Shown piece after piece: positions 47,841 through 56,767 of a stretch of 64,000 bases of DNA. Both the position numbers and the translations under genes were made by a program. The notes below the pieces were generated by a model. The model did not search any database, was not told where the DNA came from, and worked only from the letters and a program-made list of their open reading frames with translations. Source of the DNA: Vreelandella lutescens (GTDB lineage: Bacteria > Pseudomonadota > Gammaproteobacteria > Pseudomonadales > Halomonadaceae); assembly GCF_014640815.1 (NCBI RefSeq), contig NZ_BMHM01000004.1, positions 62,001 to 126,000 of the forward strand, in the 5' to 3' direction. Within the stretch, counting starts at the first letter, position 1. Each line of letters starts with the position of its first letter.

Positions 47841-50277
47841 ACACCAGCTCAGCGAGCGAGACATCTGCACCAAGTTCATCACGCCAGCCATTCTGCAGGC
47901 GGGTTGGCAACAGCATCAGTTTCGGGAAGAAGTGAATCTTACCGATGGTCGCGTTATGGTGCGGGGAAAGCTGGCTGCGCGGGTGAAAAATCCCAATGCG
48001 AAGGGCGGCCCTAAGCGTGCTGATTATGTGCTTTACGCCAGCCCCGGCGTGCCCATTGCCGTTATTGAAGCCAAACAATCAAAATTTTCAGTCGGCCACG
48101 GCATGCAGCAGGCGCTGACCTATGCCGAAATGCTGGATGCCCCTTTTGCTCTCAGCAGCAACGGAGCAGGTTTTTTGCTGCATGATCGCACTGGCATTAC
48201 TCAGCCTATCGAACGAGAGCTCTCACTCAATGAGTTGCCATCCTTGGCAAATTTGTGGCCTCTCTATCAGCAATGGAAAGGCTTGGTAGCGCCGGAAGCG
48301 GTAAAACTGGTCGAGCAACCCTTTCATAGCGATGGTAGTGGCAAAGAGCCCCGTTATTACCAGCGTGTTGCCATTAATCGCGCCATCGAAGCAATTGCCA
48401 AAGGCCAAGAGCGTATTCTGCTTGTTATGGCGACGGGCACCGGAAAAACCTACACTGCCTTCCAGATCATCTGGCGTTTATGGAAAGCCAAAGCCAAAAA
48501 ACGCATTTTGTTTTTGGCCGACCGTAACATTTTGGTGGATCAAACCATGCAACAAGACTTTGCCCCCTTTGGCGAAGTCATGCACAAGGTCACTAATCGA
48601 GAAGCCAAAAAGAATTACGAAATCTACCTTGCTCTTTATCAAGCGGTGACCGGCCGAGACGAGTGGAAACAAATCTACCGCCAGTTCCCCTCAAACTTTT
48701 TTGATCTGGTCGTGATTGATGAGTGCCACCGTGGCAGCGCAGCGGATGATTCTGCTTGGCGTGATATATTAGAGTATTTCGGCAGCGCCACCCATCTGGG
48801 CTTAACCGCCACGCCGAAAGAAACCAAAGAGATCAGCAACACCACCTACTTTGGCGACCCCATTTATACCTACTCGCTCAAACAGGGCATCGAAGATGGC
48901 TTTCTCGCCCCTTACAAAGTGATCCGTATAGCCACGGATGTGGATGCCGTGGGCTACACACCCGAAAAAGGCAAGATCGATAAACTCGGCCAATTGGTGG
49001 AACAGCGCCAGTTCAACACCAAAGATTTTGATCGCAACTTAGTGTTGGAAAAACGCACCGAACTGGTGGCCAGAAGAGTTTGGGAGTATTTGAAAGCCAC
49101 CGACCCCATGGCCAAAACGATCGTCTTTTGTGACGATCAAGACCACGCCGAGCGCATGCGCCAAGCCCTGGTAAAACTGATTCCAGCAGCTGCTAGTAAC
49201 CGCCGCTATGTGATGCGCATTACCGGTGATGATAACGAAGGCAAAGCCCAGCTTTCCTACTTTATTGATAATGACGAGCCCTATCCCGTTATTGCCACCA
49301 CATCTAAGTTGCTGACTACCGGCGTAGATGCCAAAACCTGCAAGCTGATTGTGCTCGATCAAAACATCAATTCCATGACCGAATTTAAACAAATGATTGG
49401 TCGTGGCACTCGCCTGCGCGAGGATTACCAAAAGCTCTACTTCACGATCATGGACTTCAAGGGTGCCACACGACTGTTTGCTGATCCGGATTTTGATGGA
49501 GACCCCGTCGTCATTTATGAACCCAAGCCTGATGACCCGGTAATCCCCCCTGACAAAATACCGCCGGAAGATCTGCCACCCGATGTCACAGGCACCTCTG
49601 GTATTGGTGAAGTGGAGCCTCCACCTTACGATACCGGCACAACCGACGGGTTTGATGATGGCCGCAAAACAGGAGAGAGAGAAGGCCGCACCAAATACGT
49701 GATTGGGGATGTCAACGTTCGGGTCGCTGTGATACTCGAACAGTATCTGGACGCCGACGGCAAACTGATTACTGACGACTACCGAGTCCTGCTCAAAGCC
49801 GATATTCAAAAAGCCTTGCAGGCTGAATTTGGCAACCTCACCAACTTTTTGCGCCGTTGGAATGGGGCTGAGCGTAAGCAAGTGGTGCTGAAAGAACTTG
49901 CCGAACATGGGATACCGCTGGAGATATTGCAGCAAGCCGTTCCCAACGGCCGTGAGCTGGACGCTTTTGATCTGGTGGCTCATGTCGCTTTTAACCAAAA
50001 GCCTCTCACCCGGCGTGAACGTGCTAACAAGGTCAAAAAACGCGATGTGTTCGGTAAATACGGCGAACAAGCCCGCGTCGTGCTCGAAGCCCTGCTGGAA
50101 AAATTTGCTCACCACGGCGTGCAAGATATTGAAGATGCCAAAGTATTGGAGCTGCCCCCTTTCGACCAATTCGGCAGTAAAACTCAAATCCGTCGCGGCA
50201 TTTTTGGTGGCGTCGAGCAGTACACCCAAGCCATTCACGAATTAGAAAAAGCGCTTTACGACGATCAAAGCGCTTAA
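47833..50277 (+). CDS. hsdR: HsdR, type I restriction enzyme R subunit (EcoEI-like)
   Basis: Motor and nuclease subunit of a type I restriction-modification system, 814 residues. The N-terminal PD-(D/E)xK nuclease has D64 and E79-A80-K81 in P-I-A-V-I-E-A-K. The helicase part follows: Walker A A-T-G-T-G-K-T (200-206), DExH box D296-E-C-H299, and the C-terminal motif Q-M-I-G-R-G-T-R-L-R. A proline/acidic linker (about 555-600) leads to the EcoEI-type C-terminal domain that binds the methylase. It is the first gene of the operon; hsdM begins 21 bases later. Confidence 0.95.
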   Translation: MNKHQLSERDICTKFITPAILQAGWQQHQFREEVNLTDGRVMVRGKLAARVKNPNAKGGPKRADYVLYASPGVPIAVIEAKQSKFSVGHGMQQALTYAEMLDAPFALSSNGAGFLLHDRTGITQPIERELSLNELPSLANLWPLYQQWKGLVAPEAVKLVEQPFHSDGSGKEPRYYQRVAINRAIEAIAKGQERILLVMATGTGKTYTAFQIIWRLWKAKAKKRILFLADRNILVDQTMQQDFAPFGEVMHKVTNREAKKNYEIYLALYQAVTGRDEWKQIYRQFPSNFFDLVVIDECHRGSAADDSAWRDILEYFGSATHLGLTATPKETKEISNTTYFGDPIYTYSLKQGIEDGFLAPYKVIRIATDVDAVGYTPEKGKIDKLGQLVEQRQFNTKDFDRNLVLEKRTELVARRVWEYLKATDPMAKTIVFCDDQDHAERMRQALVKLIPAAASNRRYVMRITGDDNEGKAQLSYFIDNDEPYPVIATTSKLLTTGVDAKTCKLIVLDQNINSMTEFKQMIGRGTRLREDYQKLYFTIMDFKGATRLFADPDFDGDPVVIYEPKPDDPVIPPDKIPPEDLPPDVTGTSGIGEVEPPPYDTGTTDGFDDGRKTGEREGRTKYVIGDVNVRVAVILEQYLDADGKLITDDYRVLLKADIQKALQAEFGNLTNFLRRWNGAERKQVVLKELAEHGIPLEILQQAVPNGRELDAFDLVAHVAFNQKPLTRRERANKVKKRDVFGKYGEQARVVLEALLEKFAHHGVQDIEDAKVLELPPFDQFGSKTQIRRGIFGGVEQYTQAIHELEKALYDDQSA

Positions 50278-50298
50278 TTACGAGTACTGGATAACCTA

Positions 50299-52083
50299 AT
50301 GAATCTCAGCAGCACCATAAAATCTATTCAAGACATCATGCGCAAAGACGATGGCGTCGATGGTGACGCGCAGCGCTTGGGTCAGCTCACCTGGCTGCTA
50401 TTTTTAAAAGTATTTGACCAGCGTGAAGAAGAGTGGGAAGACGATAAAGCGAACTATCAATCACCACTGCCGGAAGAGTTTCGCTGGCGCAATTGGGCCA
50501 AAATGAATGACGATGAGCAAGGCAAAAAATCCCATAAAATGGCCCCGTCGGATATCGTCAGTTTTGTTAACAATCATTTATTTCCGGCACTGAAAGAGCT
50601 GGACGCCAACGCCAGCCCACAACACAAGGTCATTCGCAGCGTCTTTCAAGATGCCAACAACTACATGAAGTCTGGCACCCAGTTACTGGCGGTGATCGAA
50701 AAGCTTGAAGAAGCCATTAACTTTCACGACTTCACCACTCGTTCGCAGATTGGTGATGTTTATGAGCAACTGCTGAACGACCTGCGTGGTGCAGGCAATG
50801 CGGGCGAGTTTTACACCCCTCGCGCCATCACACAATTTATGGTTGACCGAGTAAACCCTCGATTGAAGCCACGCACCGAGATCGTGCTCGACCCAGCTTG
50901 CGGCACTGGTGGCTTCTTAACCGCCGCCATCGACCATTTGCGTAAACAGCGCACTAATAAATCTAGCACAAAGGAACAGCACGCTATCGAAGCTGCTATT
51001 CGCGGCATTGAGAAAAAACAACTACCGCACCTGCTATGCACCACCAACATGCTTTTGCACGAAATTGATATTCCCAGCCAGATCGAACATAAAAACACCT
51101 TAGGCAAGGGCTGGAACGAATGGAGTGCTAACGAAAAAGTTGACTGTATCATCACCAACCCACCCTTTGGTGGCTATGAAGATGACACGGTAGGTGGCGA
51201 CTACCCGACTGACTTAAAAACACGTGAAACCGCCGATATGTTTATGGCGCTGATTATCAAAAAGCTTTTAAAAGAAAACGGTCGTGCCGCCGTGGTACTT
51301 CCAGATGGGTTTTTGTTTGGTGATGGCATCAAAGGCACGCTTAAAAAGCTGCTGCTGCAAGAGTGCAAACTGCACACCATTATCCGCCTGCCCAAAGGCG
51401 TGTTTGCTCCCTACACTACTATCAAAACCAACTTGCTGTTTTTTACCAAAGGTACGCGGGTAGACGATGGCAGCGAGCATTTCCACACCGACACCATTTG
51501 GTTTTACGAACACCCCTATCCGCCGGGCTATAAAAGCTATAGCAAAACCAAACCCATACGCCTGGAAGAATTTAAACCCGAGCAAGACTGGTGGGGCGAT
51601 GAAAGCGATGACTTTGCCAGCCGCGAAGAAAACGAATTCGCCTGGAAGGTCGATTTTAAAACTAAGCGTGAACAGGCCGAAGCTGCCGCCCAACCGCATT
51701 GGGATAATGCTGAGCAGCTTAATAACCAAGCCAGCGCATTGGAAAACCGCATTCGTGACTTGCGTGGCTCTATTAAAGGAAACAACGATAAAACACAACG
51801 CCAAAGCGTGGACGATGAAATGGAAAGCTTACGCAGCGAAAGTGAAACGCTGCGCTTAAAAGCCCGCGACGCGCAGTCCGCAGGCGACCGTATTTATTGG
51901 CCAATCTTTAATTTGGATATTAAAAATCCGAATGGCCCCGAAGAAGAAAGCCACGACCCTGACGAGCTATTGGTCAAATACAAACAGCTCTTGGGGGAAA
52001 TTGAAGAAACCGAAAACCAGCTCAAAAGCGAACTGGCGGCAGCCCTTGCTCACCACTTTAGCCCAGAGGCAGAAGACGCATGA
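50299..52083 (+). CDS. hsdM: HsdM, type I DNA adenine-N6 methyltransferase subunit
   Basis: Methylates adenine in the recognition site and forms the M2S core, 594 residues. The N-terminal HsdM domain (about 1-140) precedes the SAM motif D198-P-A-C-G-T-G-G-F206 and the catalytic N287-P-P-F290. The C-terminal ~130 residues are an unusually charged, probably coiled-coil region with many Glu and Arg (from about 465). The end overlaps the next gene by four bases (ATGA at 52080-52083), so the pair is translationally coupled. Confidence 0.96.
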   Translation: MNLSSTIKSIQDIMRKDDGVDGDAQRLGQLTWLLFLKVFDQREEEWEDDKANYQSPLPEEFRWRNWAKMNDDEQGKKSHKMAPSDIVSFVNNHLFPALKELDANASPQHKVIRSVFQDANNYMKSGTQLLAVIEKLEEAINFHDFTTRSQIGDVYEQLLNDLRGAGNAGEFYTPRAITQFMVDRVNPRLKPRTEIVLDPACGTGGFLTAAIDHLRKQRTNKSSTKEQHAIEAAIRGIEKKQLPHLLCTTNMLLHEIDIPSQIEHKNTLGKGWNEWSANEKVDCIITNPPFGGYEDDTVGGDYPTDLKTRETADMFMALIIKKLLKENGRAAVVLPDGFLFGDGIKGTLKKLLLQECKLHTIIRLPKGVFAPYTTIKTNLLFFTKGTRVDDGSEHFHTDTIWFYEHPYPPGYKSYSKTKPIRLEEFKPEQDWWGDESDDFASREENEFAWKVDFKTKREQAEAAAQPHWDNAEQLNNQASALENRIRDLRGSIKGNNDKTQRQSVDDEMESLRSESETLRLKARDAQSAGDRIYWPIFNLDIKNPNGPEEESHDPDELLVKYKQLLGEIEETENQLKSELAAALAHHFSPEAEDA

Positions 52084-53126
52084 GCAAGCCAGCTTTACCG
52101 ACCGACCAACAACTGCTTGGTGATATCCGCACGCTGATTGAGCAGGGTCGCCAGCAACTGGCCACAACCGTCAACAGCGCACTAACGATCCTCTACTGGC
52201 AAATTGGCCAGCGTATTCACCATGAAGTGCTTCAGGGTGAGCGTGCTGCCTATGGCGAGCAAATAGTCTCTACACTGTCGAGACAATTAGAACAGGAGTA
52301 CGGCCGCGGTTTCTCTGCCAAAAACCTGCGCCACATGCTGCGCTTTGTCGAGGCTTACCCCGATGGGCAGATTGTCTCGACACTGTCGAGACAATTGTCA
52401 TGGAGTCATTTTTTAGAGCTGATTTATCTAAAAGATACGCTTCAGCGCGACTTTTATAGTCAGATGTGCGCGCAGGAGAGATGGAGTGTGCGCCAGTTGC
52501 GGGAAAGAAAAAACACCTTGCTGTTTGAGCGAACCGCCCTGTCTAAACAACCTGAAATGTTGCTAACGCAAGAATTAGCCAACCTGCGCCAAACAGGCTC
52601 GCTGAGCCAAAACCTGGTGCTCAAAGACCCTTACGTTCTTGATTTTTTGGGTCTGAATGACCGCTACCTGGAAAAAGATCTGGAAGACGCTATTCTGCGC
52701 GATCTGGAGCAATTTCTGTTGGAGCTAGGAGCCGGCTTTAGCTTTGTCGCACGGCAAAAACGCATCCAGATCGACAGCGATGATTTTTACATCGACCTGT
52801 TGTTCTACAACCGCCGGCTGAAACGGCTGGTCGCTATCGACTTGAAACTGGGCGACTTTAAAGCTGAGCATAAAGGCCAAATGGAACTCTATCTTCGCTG
52901 GCTCGCCAAACACGAACAGGAAGCCGACGAAGCCCCACCGCTGGGGATTATTCTGTGCAGCGGTAAAAAGCAGGAGCAGATCGAACTGTTAGAGTTGGAT
53001 GCTAGCGGTATTCATGTCGCTGAATATTTGACTGCTTTACCCCCCAAAGAAGTACTACAAGCCAAATTGCATCAGGCCATTGAAAACTCACGGGCTCGCC
53101 TCGAAAACCGTGGGGAGGACAGCTAA
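52080..53126 (+). CDS. DUF1016 / YhcG-type PD-(D/E)xK nuclease, embedded in the hsd operon
   Basis: 348 residues. The N-terminal DUF1016_N helical domain (about 10-170) has I-L-Y-W-Q-I-G-Q-R-I, Y-G-R-G-F-S-A-K-N-L-R-H-M-L-R-F and L-S-W-S-H-F. The C-terminal nuclease domain has D239 in Y-I-D-L-L-F-Y and D254-L-K256 in A-I-D-L-K-L-G-D-F, so a complete catalytic set. These proteins are common in mobile and defence loci; an accessory role beside HsdR is inferred. It overlaps hsdM by four bases and abuts hsdS. A repeated 7-residue block (Q-I-V-S-T-L-S) appears at residues 61 and 97. Confidence 0.88.
   Translation: MSKPALPTDQQLLGDIRTLIEQGRQQLATTVNSALTILYWQIGQRIHHEVLQGERAAYGEQIVSTLSRQLEQEYGRGFSAKNLRHMLRFVEAYPDGQIVSTLSRQLSWSHFLELIYLKDTLQRDFYSQMCAQERWSVRQLRERKNTLLFERTALSKQPEMLLTQELANLRQTGSLSQNLVLKDPYVLDFLGLNDRYLEKDLEDAILRDLEQFLLELGAGFSFVARQKRIQIDSDDFYIDLLFYNRRLKRLVAIDLKLGDFKAEHKGQMELYLRWLAKHEQEADEAPPLGIILCSGKKQEQIELLELDASGIHVAEYLTALPPKEVLQAKLHQAIENSRARLENRGEDS
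52263..52395. repeat. Two copies of a palindrome inside the DUF1016 gene
   Basis: A perfect 25-base palindrome ATTGTCTCGACA-C-TGTCGAGACAAT at 52371-52395 and an imperfect copy (two mismatches, left arm) at 52263-52287, 108 bases apart. Both encode the block Q-I-V-S-T-L-S-R-Q-L. The protein repeat is a family feature, but the DNA symmetry is unexpected in coding sequence. Confidence 0.85.
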
Positions 53127-55127
53127 ATGGACGCACAACAGTTTTTGGCTGAGTTTGGTCATATCGCCAACGCACCGGGGGGCGTGGCGCGGTTGCGGGA
53201 GTTGGTTTATCAGTTTGCCGTAACAGGAAGGTTAACACTTCAGCTAGAAGAAGATGGTACTGCGGACGTTGCACTATCGAACATTGCTCGTATCCGCCAG
53301 GGCCTGATTACCGAGAAAAAGTTTAAGCGTTCACCCAAGCTTGAGTCTGCACCATTAACACCTCCAGCTATTGTAATTCCGCCCAGTTGGCGATGGAGCC
53401 GATTACTGGATCTAGGTGAAATCAATCCCCGCAATCAAGTCCAAACTGATAGCGAATCTGTGGTTATGGCCACATTTGTTCCTATGGCCGCAGTTTCTGA
53501 AAATCACTCAGAAGCTATTGCAGGTGTAGTAAAGCCATGGGCAGAAATCAGCAAAGGTTACACTCATTTTGCTAACGGCGATGTGTTGCTCGCCAAAATT
53601 ACGCCGTGCTTTGAAAACGGCAAATCAGCGGTGGCTCGTGGGCTTGAGTTTGATATTGGCGCTGGTTCTACAGAATTTCATGTTTTCCGCCCCATAAGCC
53701 AAGATATAAACCCAGCTTATATATACCTTTTCGTTCGCTCGCCTTTGTTTAGAGCCAAGGGCGAAGCCAGCATGACAGGTACTGCTGGGCAAAAACGTTT
53801 ACCCACCGACTACTTTGCTCTTTGTGCTATGCCGTTGCCGCCGACTGATGAACAATCTCGCATCGTCGCCAAAGTCGATGAGCTGATGGCTTTATGCGAT
53901 CAGTTAGAAGCGCAGCAACAAAAACGCCGCACGCTGCAAAATCAGTTGCGCCATGCCACCCTGCAAGCCGTTGCCACCAGCCAAAGCCCCCATGAGCTGC
54001 AAGAAAACTGGCAGTGTCTAGAAGGCAATTTCGGGCAACTGTTTTCCACGCCGGAGGATGTGGCCGCTTTCAGAGGATTAATACTCGATTTAGCCGTATC
54101 GGGAAATCTATCTGATATTGAGCTCCGTCATGACTCAACGGGCACTGAACTGCTGGAGACGATAACGAAACAAAGAGTTGCTTGGTCAAAGGAAGCCGAT
54201 GATCAGGAGAAAAAAGAAGCACAAAGCATGCTCAAGAAACTACGTACGCAGCAGTTCAATGTTCCTGACACTAAGCTACCAGAACACTGGATATGGGCTA
54301 CATTTTTACAAATTTCTAAGGCTATTGTGGACTGTCATAATAAGACTGCACCTTATGTGGCGAGCGGAATTCATCTGATTAGAACAACTGATATTCGCAA
54401 CGGTGAAATGAATTTAGCCAATACAAGAAAAATTACCGAAGAAACATTCTCCTACTGGGCAAGAAGAATGCCGCCTAAAGCCGGTGATATTTTCTTTACA
54501 AGGGAAGCGCCAATGGGTGAAGCGGCAATTGTGCCCGAGGGGGAAAAGGTATGCCTTGGTCAGCGCACAATGCTTATCCGGTTATTTCCTGAGTTATTTA
54601 ATAATCGATTCCTGCTTTATGTGATTAGAAGCCCCAGTTTTCAGAATCGCATGGTGGAGGCTGCAATTGGAATGACGGTAAAGCACTTGCGCGTGGGCGG
54701 CGTTGAAGATCTAGTGGTTCCGGTTCCTCCAAAGCAAGAGCAAGACTCAATTGTTAAAATCATCGATGCGCTGTTTGAAGTATGTAATCGCTTTGAGAAA
54801 CAGTTATCAAAAAAGCAACTCATCGCAGCGAACTTAGTATCAAGTGCAGTTGTCGCCCTCACCGGTATCGCTATCGAGCAAGAGGAGGAACCCATGAAAG
54901 CCCCAAAAACTGAACTTGTGGCTCCGGTACGCTTGGGCACGCCGCCTGATGTCAAAGCCCAGGCACCGTTGGCTACGATCCTAGCCCGCCATAACGGTGA
55001 AATGAGTGCCAAAGATTTATGGCAGCGCTTTGGCGGTGAGATCGATGCTTTTTATGCACAGCTAAAAATAGAAGTAGCCCACGGCTGGCTGCTGGAACCT
55101 GCTCCCGCTGAAATGTTGGAAAAGTAG
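53127..55127 (+). CDS. hsdS: HsdS, type I specificity subunit with C-terminal extension
   Basis: Chooses the target DNA sequence, 666 residues. It shows the pseudo-symmetric two-half layout: D-A-Q-Q-F-L-A-E-F-G-H followed by V-A-R-L-R-E-L-V-Y-Q-F-A-V-T-G-R-L at about 1-38, then a first recognition domain (~90-245), a helical spacer (~247-275), and a second half opening with L-E-G-N-F-G-Q-L-F and F-R-G-L-I-L-D-L-A-V-S-G-N-L (~290-330). A second recognition domain (~390-560) and spacer follow. The last ~65 residues (L-A-T-I-L-A-R-H-N-G-E-M to the end) look like a winged-helix tail not present in classical HsdS. It starts one base after the DUF1016 stop. Confidence 0.93.
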   Translation: MDAQQFLAEFGHIANAPGGVARLRELVYQFAVTGRLTLQLEEDGTADVALSNIARIRQGLITEKKFKRSPKLESAPLTPPAIVIPPSWRWSRLLDLGEINPRNQVQTDSESVVMATFVPMAAVSENHSEAIAGVVKPWAEISKGYTHFANGDVLLAKITPCFENGKSAVARGLEFDIGAGSTEFHVFRPISQDINPAYIYLFVRSPLFRAKGEASMTGTAGQKRLPTDYFALCAMPLPPTDEQSRIVAKVDELMALCDQLEAQQQKRRTLQNQLRHATLQAVATSQSPHELQENWQCLEGNFGQLFSTPEDVAAFRGLILDLAVSGNLSDIELRHDSTGTELLETITKQRVAWSKEADDQEKKEAQSMLKKLRTQQFNVPDTKLPEHWIWATFLQISKAIVDCHNKTAPYVASGIHLIRTTDIRNGEMNLANTRKITEETFSYWARRMPPKAGDIFFTREAPMGEAAIVPEGEKVCLGQRTMLIRLFPELFNNRFLLYVIRSPSFQNRMVEAAIGMTVKHLRVGGVEDLVVPVPPKQEQDSIVKIIDALFEVCNRFEKQLSKKQLIAANLVSSAVVALTGIAIEQEEEPMKAPKTELVAPVRLGTPPDVKAQAPLATILARHNGEMSAKDLWQRFGGEIDAFYAQLKIEVAHGWLLEPAPAEMLEK

Positions 55128-55141
55128 AATAAGGACATCCT

Positions 55142-56767
55142 ATGCAGCTTCGCACTTTAGTCATTCCGCATTTCAGAAACCTGCGCCATCTTAAGATGAC
55201 TTTTGCCACCGAGCTGGAGCAGGTCGCGGGTATTGCCACGAGCGAGCCTGCCAAACGTATTCGCAGCCATGCATTGATCGGCCAGAACGGTACCGGCAAA
55301 TCCAATCTGATAGAGGCACTGATCACTTTGTTTCGCGATGTGGATCTCGACCAGGAGGCGGCTTTTGACTACACCCTGGAATATGAAATTCGTGGCCATA
55401 TCGTGCGTATTGAAGCGGATACCGCCAAACAAAAACGTCCCTATGTGTGGGTCGATGGCAAAAGCGAATCGCAAGGATTTCTGGTAAAGCATGCGAGAGT
55501 CTATTTACCCTCACATGTTTTCGCCTATTACTCAGGAAAGAATGAACGTATAGAGTCATTATTTCGCACTCATCAAGAACGCTACAAGCAATTGCTTCGG
55601 CAGGATGATGACGACTTAATGCGCAGGCTCTTTTACTGCCGAGGTGGGCATAGCCAATTGGTATTGCTAGCGTGTTTGTTATCTGAAGATCCCGTATTCA
55701 AGAAGTTATTGGGTAACTTAAACATCGAGGCAATAGAGTCCGCTTTATTTGTGCTTAAAAAGCCATATTCTGCCAAGAATTTGGACGAGAGTGATATCGA
55801 ACTTGGAGACTCACGCTTTTGGTACCGACGCGGGACAGTCGTAAATGGATTTCTCGAAAAACTTTGGCAAGTTGCTTGGGCGCCGGTTCAAGAAACAAAG
55901 CAGATAGCAGTAGATTTTCGCCGACGGCCAGAGAAGCAAGAGCTGCTGTACTTATTTGTTCCCAATAATCAAAGTCTTAAGAAGCTGGGCGAAGAAGTAG
56001 GCACTCCCGAGCGCTTCTTCCGCTATGCAGAGGCAGCCTATATTGGCGACTTATTGGAAGAAGTTCGCATTACTGTTAAGAAGTCAAAGGGGCATGGAGG
56101 GGACGTTGAATTCAAACAACTCTCCGAAGGTGAACTGCAAATGCTCACCGTACTTGGACTGATGCGCATCACCCGTGAAGACCACTGTTTGTTCTTATTA
56201 GATGAACCTGACACCCACTTGAATCCCATCTGGAAGTTACGTTACTTCGACGATATTGAAGGCGTTCTAAGCTCAGAAAAAGATTCTTTGGTACAAGGCG
56301 AATCTCAAATTTTAATCACCACTCACGATCCGATGATGGTAGGGAGCCTGAAACGCGAACAGGTACACATTTTACGCAAACACGGCGAACGCTCGGTGGT
56401 TGAGTCACCAGACGTACATCCACAGGGAATGGGTGTTACTGGCTTGCTCAAGAGCGAACTATTTGGTTTATCATCCACACTAGATATTGAAACCGAGCGA
56501 CGTTTGTTTCGGCGTAATGAGTTGTTTGTGCAATCACCACGCACCCCCGAGGAAGATGCTGAACTTTCGAGGCTCTCTGCTGAGTTAGCTGATCTCGGCT
56601 TTTCTACTACCGATTTCCGTGACCCTGACTACGCCTTGTTTGTACGTAAAATGGCCCAGCATCGCAAGTTTCGTAAGCCAGTGCTAACGCCGGAGGAGCA
56701 GGCAGAGCAGGATACAATTGCCAGTTCTATTATCGATGAGATATTACGATCGGAGGATGACCTGTGA
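55142..56767 (+). CDS. ptuA: PtuA-like AAA/ABC-type ATPase (Septu-family candidate)
   Basis: Cytosolic ATPase of the SMC/ABC-like class, 541 residues. Walker A is G47-Q-N-G-T-G-K-S54. Signature is L327-S-E-G-E331, Walker B is F-L-L-D354-E355-P-D, and the H-loop is I-T-T-H395-D. A ~270-residue insert between A and the signature, and a C-terminal ~120-residue tail follow. This matches ATPases of Septu/OLD-like defence systems; with the HNH gene overlapping its end it forms a PtuA-PtuB-like pair. It begins 14 bases after hsdS, so it is probably co-transcribed with the restriction genes. The symbol is given by analogy only. Confidence 0.75.
   Translation: MQLRTLVIPHFRNLRHLKMTFATELEQVAGIATSEPAKRIRSHALIGQNGTGKSNLIEALITLFRDVDLDQEAAFDYTLEYEIRGHIVRIEADTAKQKRPYVWVDGKSESQGFLVKHARVYLPSHVFAYYSGKNERIESLFRTHQERYKQLLRQDDDDLMRRLFYCRGGHSQLVLLACLLSEDPVFKKLLGNLNIEAIESALFVLKKPYSAKNLDESDIELGDSRFWYRRGTVVNGFLEKLWQVAWAPVQETKQIAVDFRRRPEKQELLYLFVPNNQSLKKLGEEVGTPERFFRYAEAAYIGDLLEEVRITVKKSKGHGGDVEFKQLSEGELQMLTVLGLMRITREDHCLFLLDEPDTHLNPIWKLRYFDDIEGVLSSEKDSLVQGESQILITTHDPMMVGSLKREQVHILRKHGERSVVESPDVHPQGMGVTGLLKSELFGLSSTLDIETERRLFRRNELFVQSPRTPEEDAELSRLSAELADLGFSTTDFRDPDYALFVRKMAQHRKFRKPVLTPEEQAEQDTIASSIIDEILRSEDDL

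Noticed and set aside
49039..50238. Long open frame on the minus strand inside hsdR
   Set aside because: It is antisense to well-supported HsdR sequence, has no ribosome site and no recognisable motif; a shadow frame.
55142..56767. PrrC-like anticodon nuclease as the ATPase's identity
   Set aside because: There is no extended C-terminal nuclease region of the PrrC kind; the separate HNH gene is the more likely effector.
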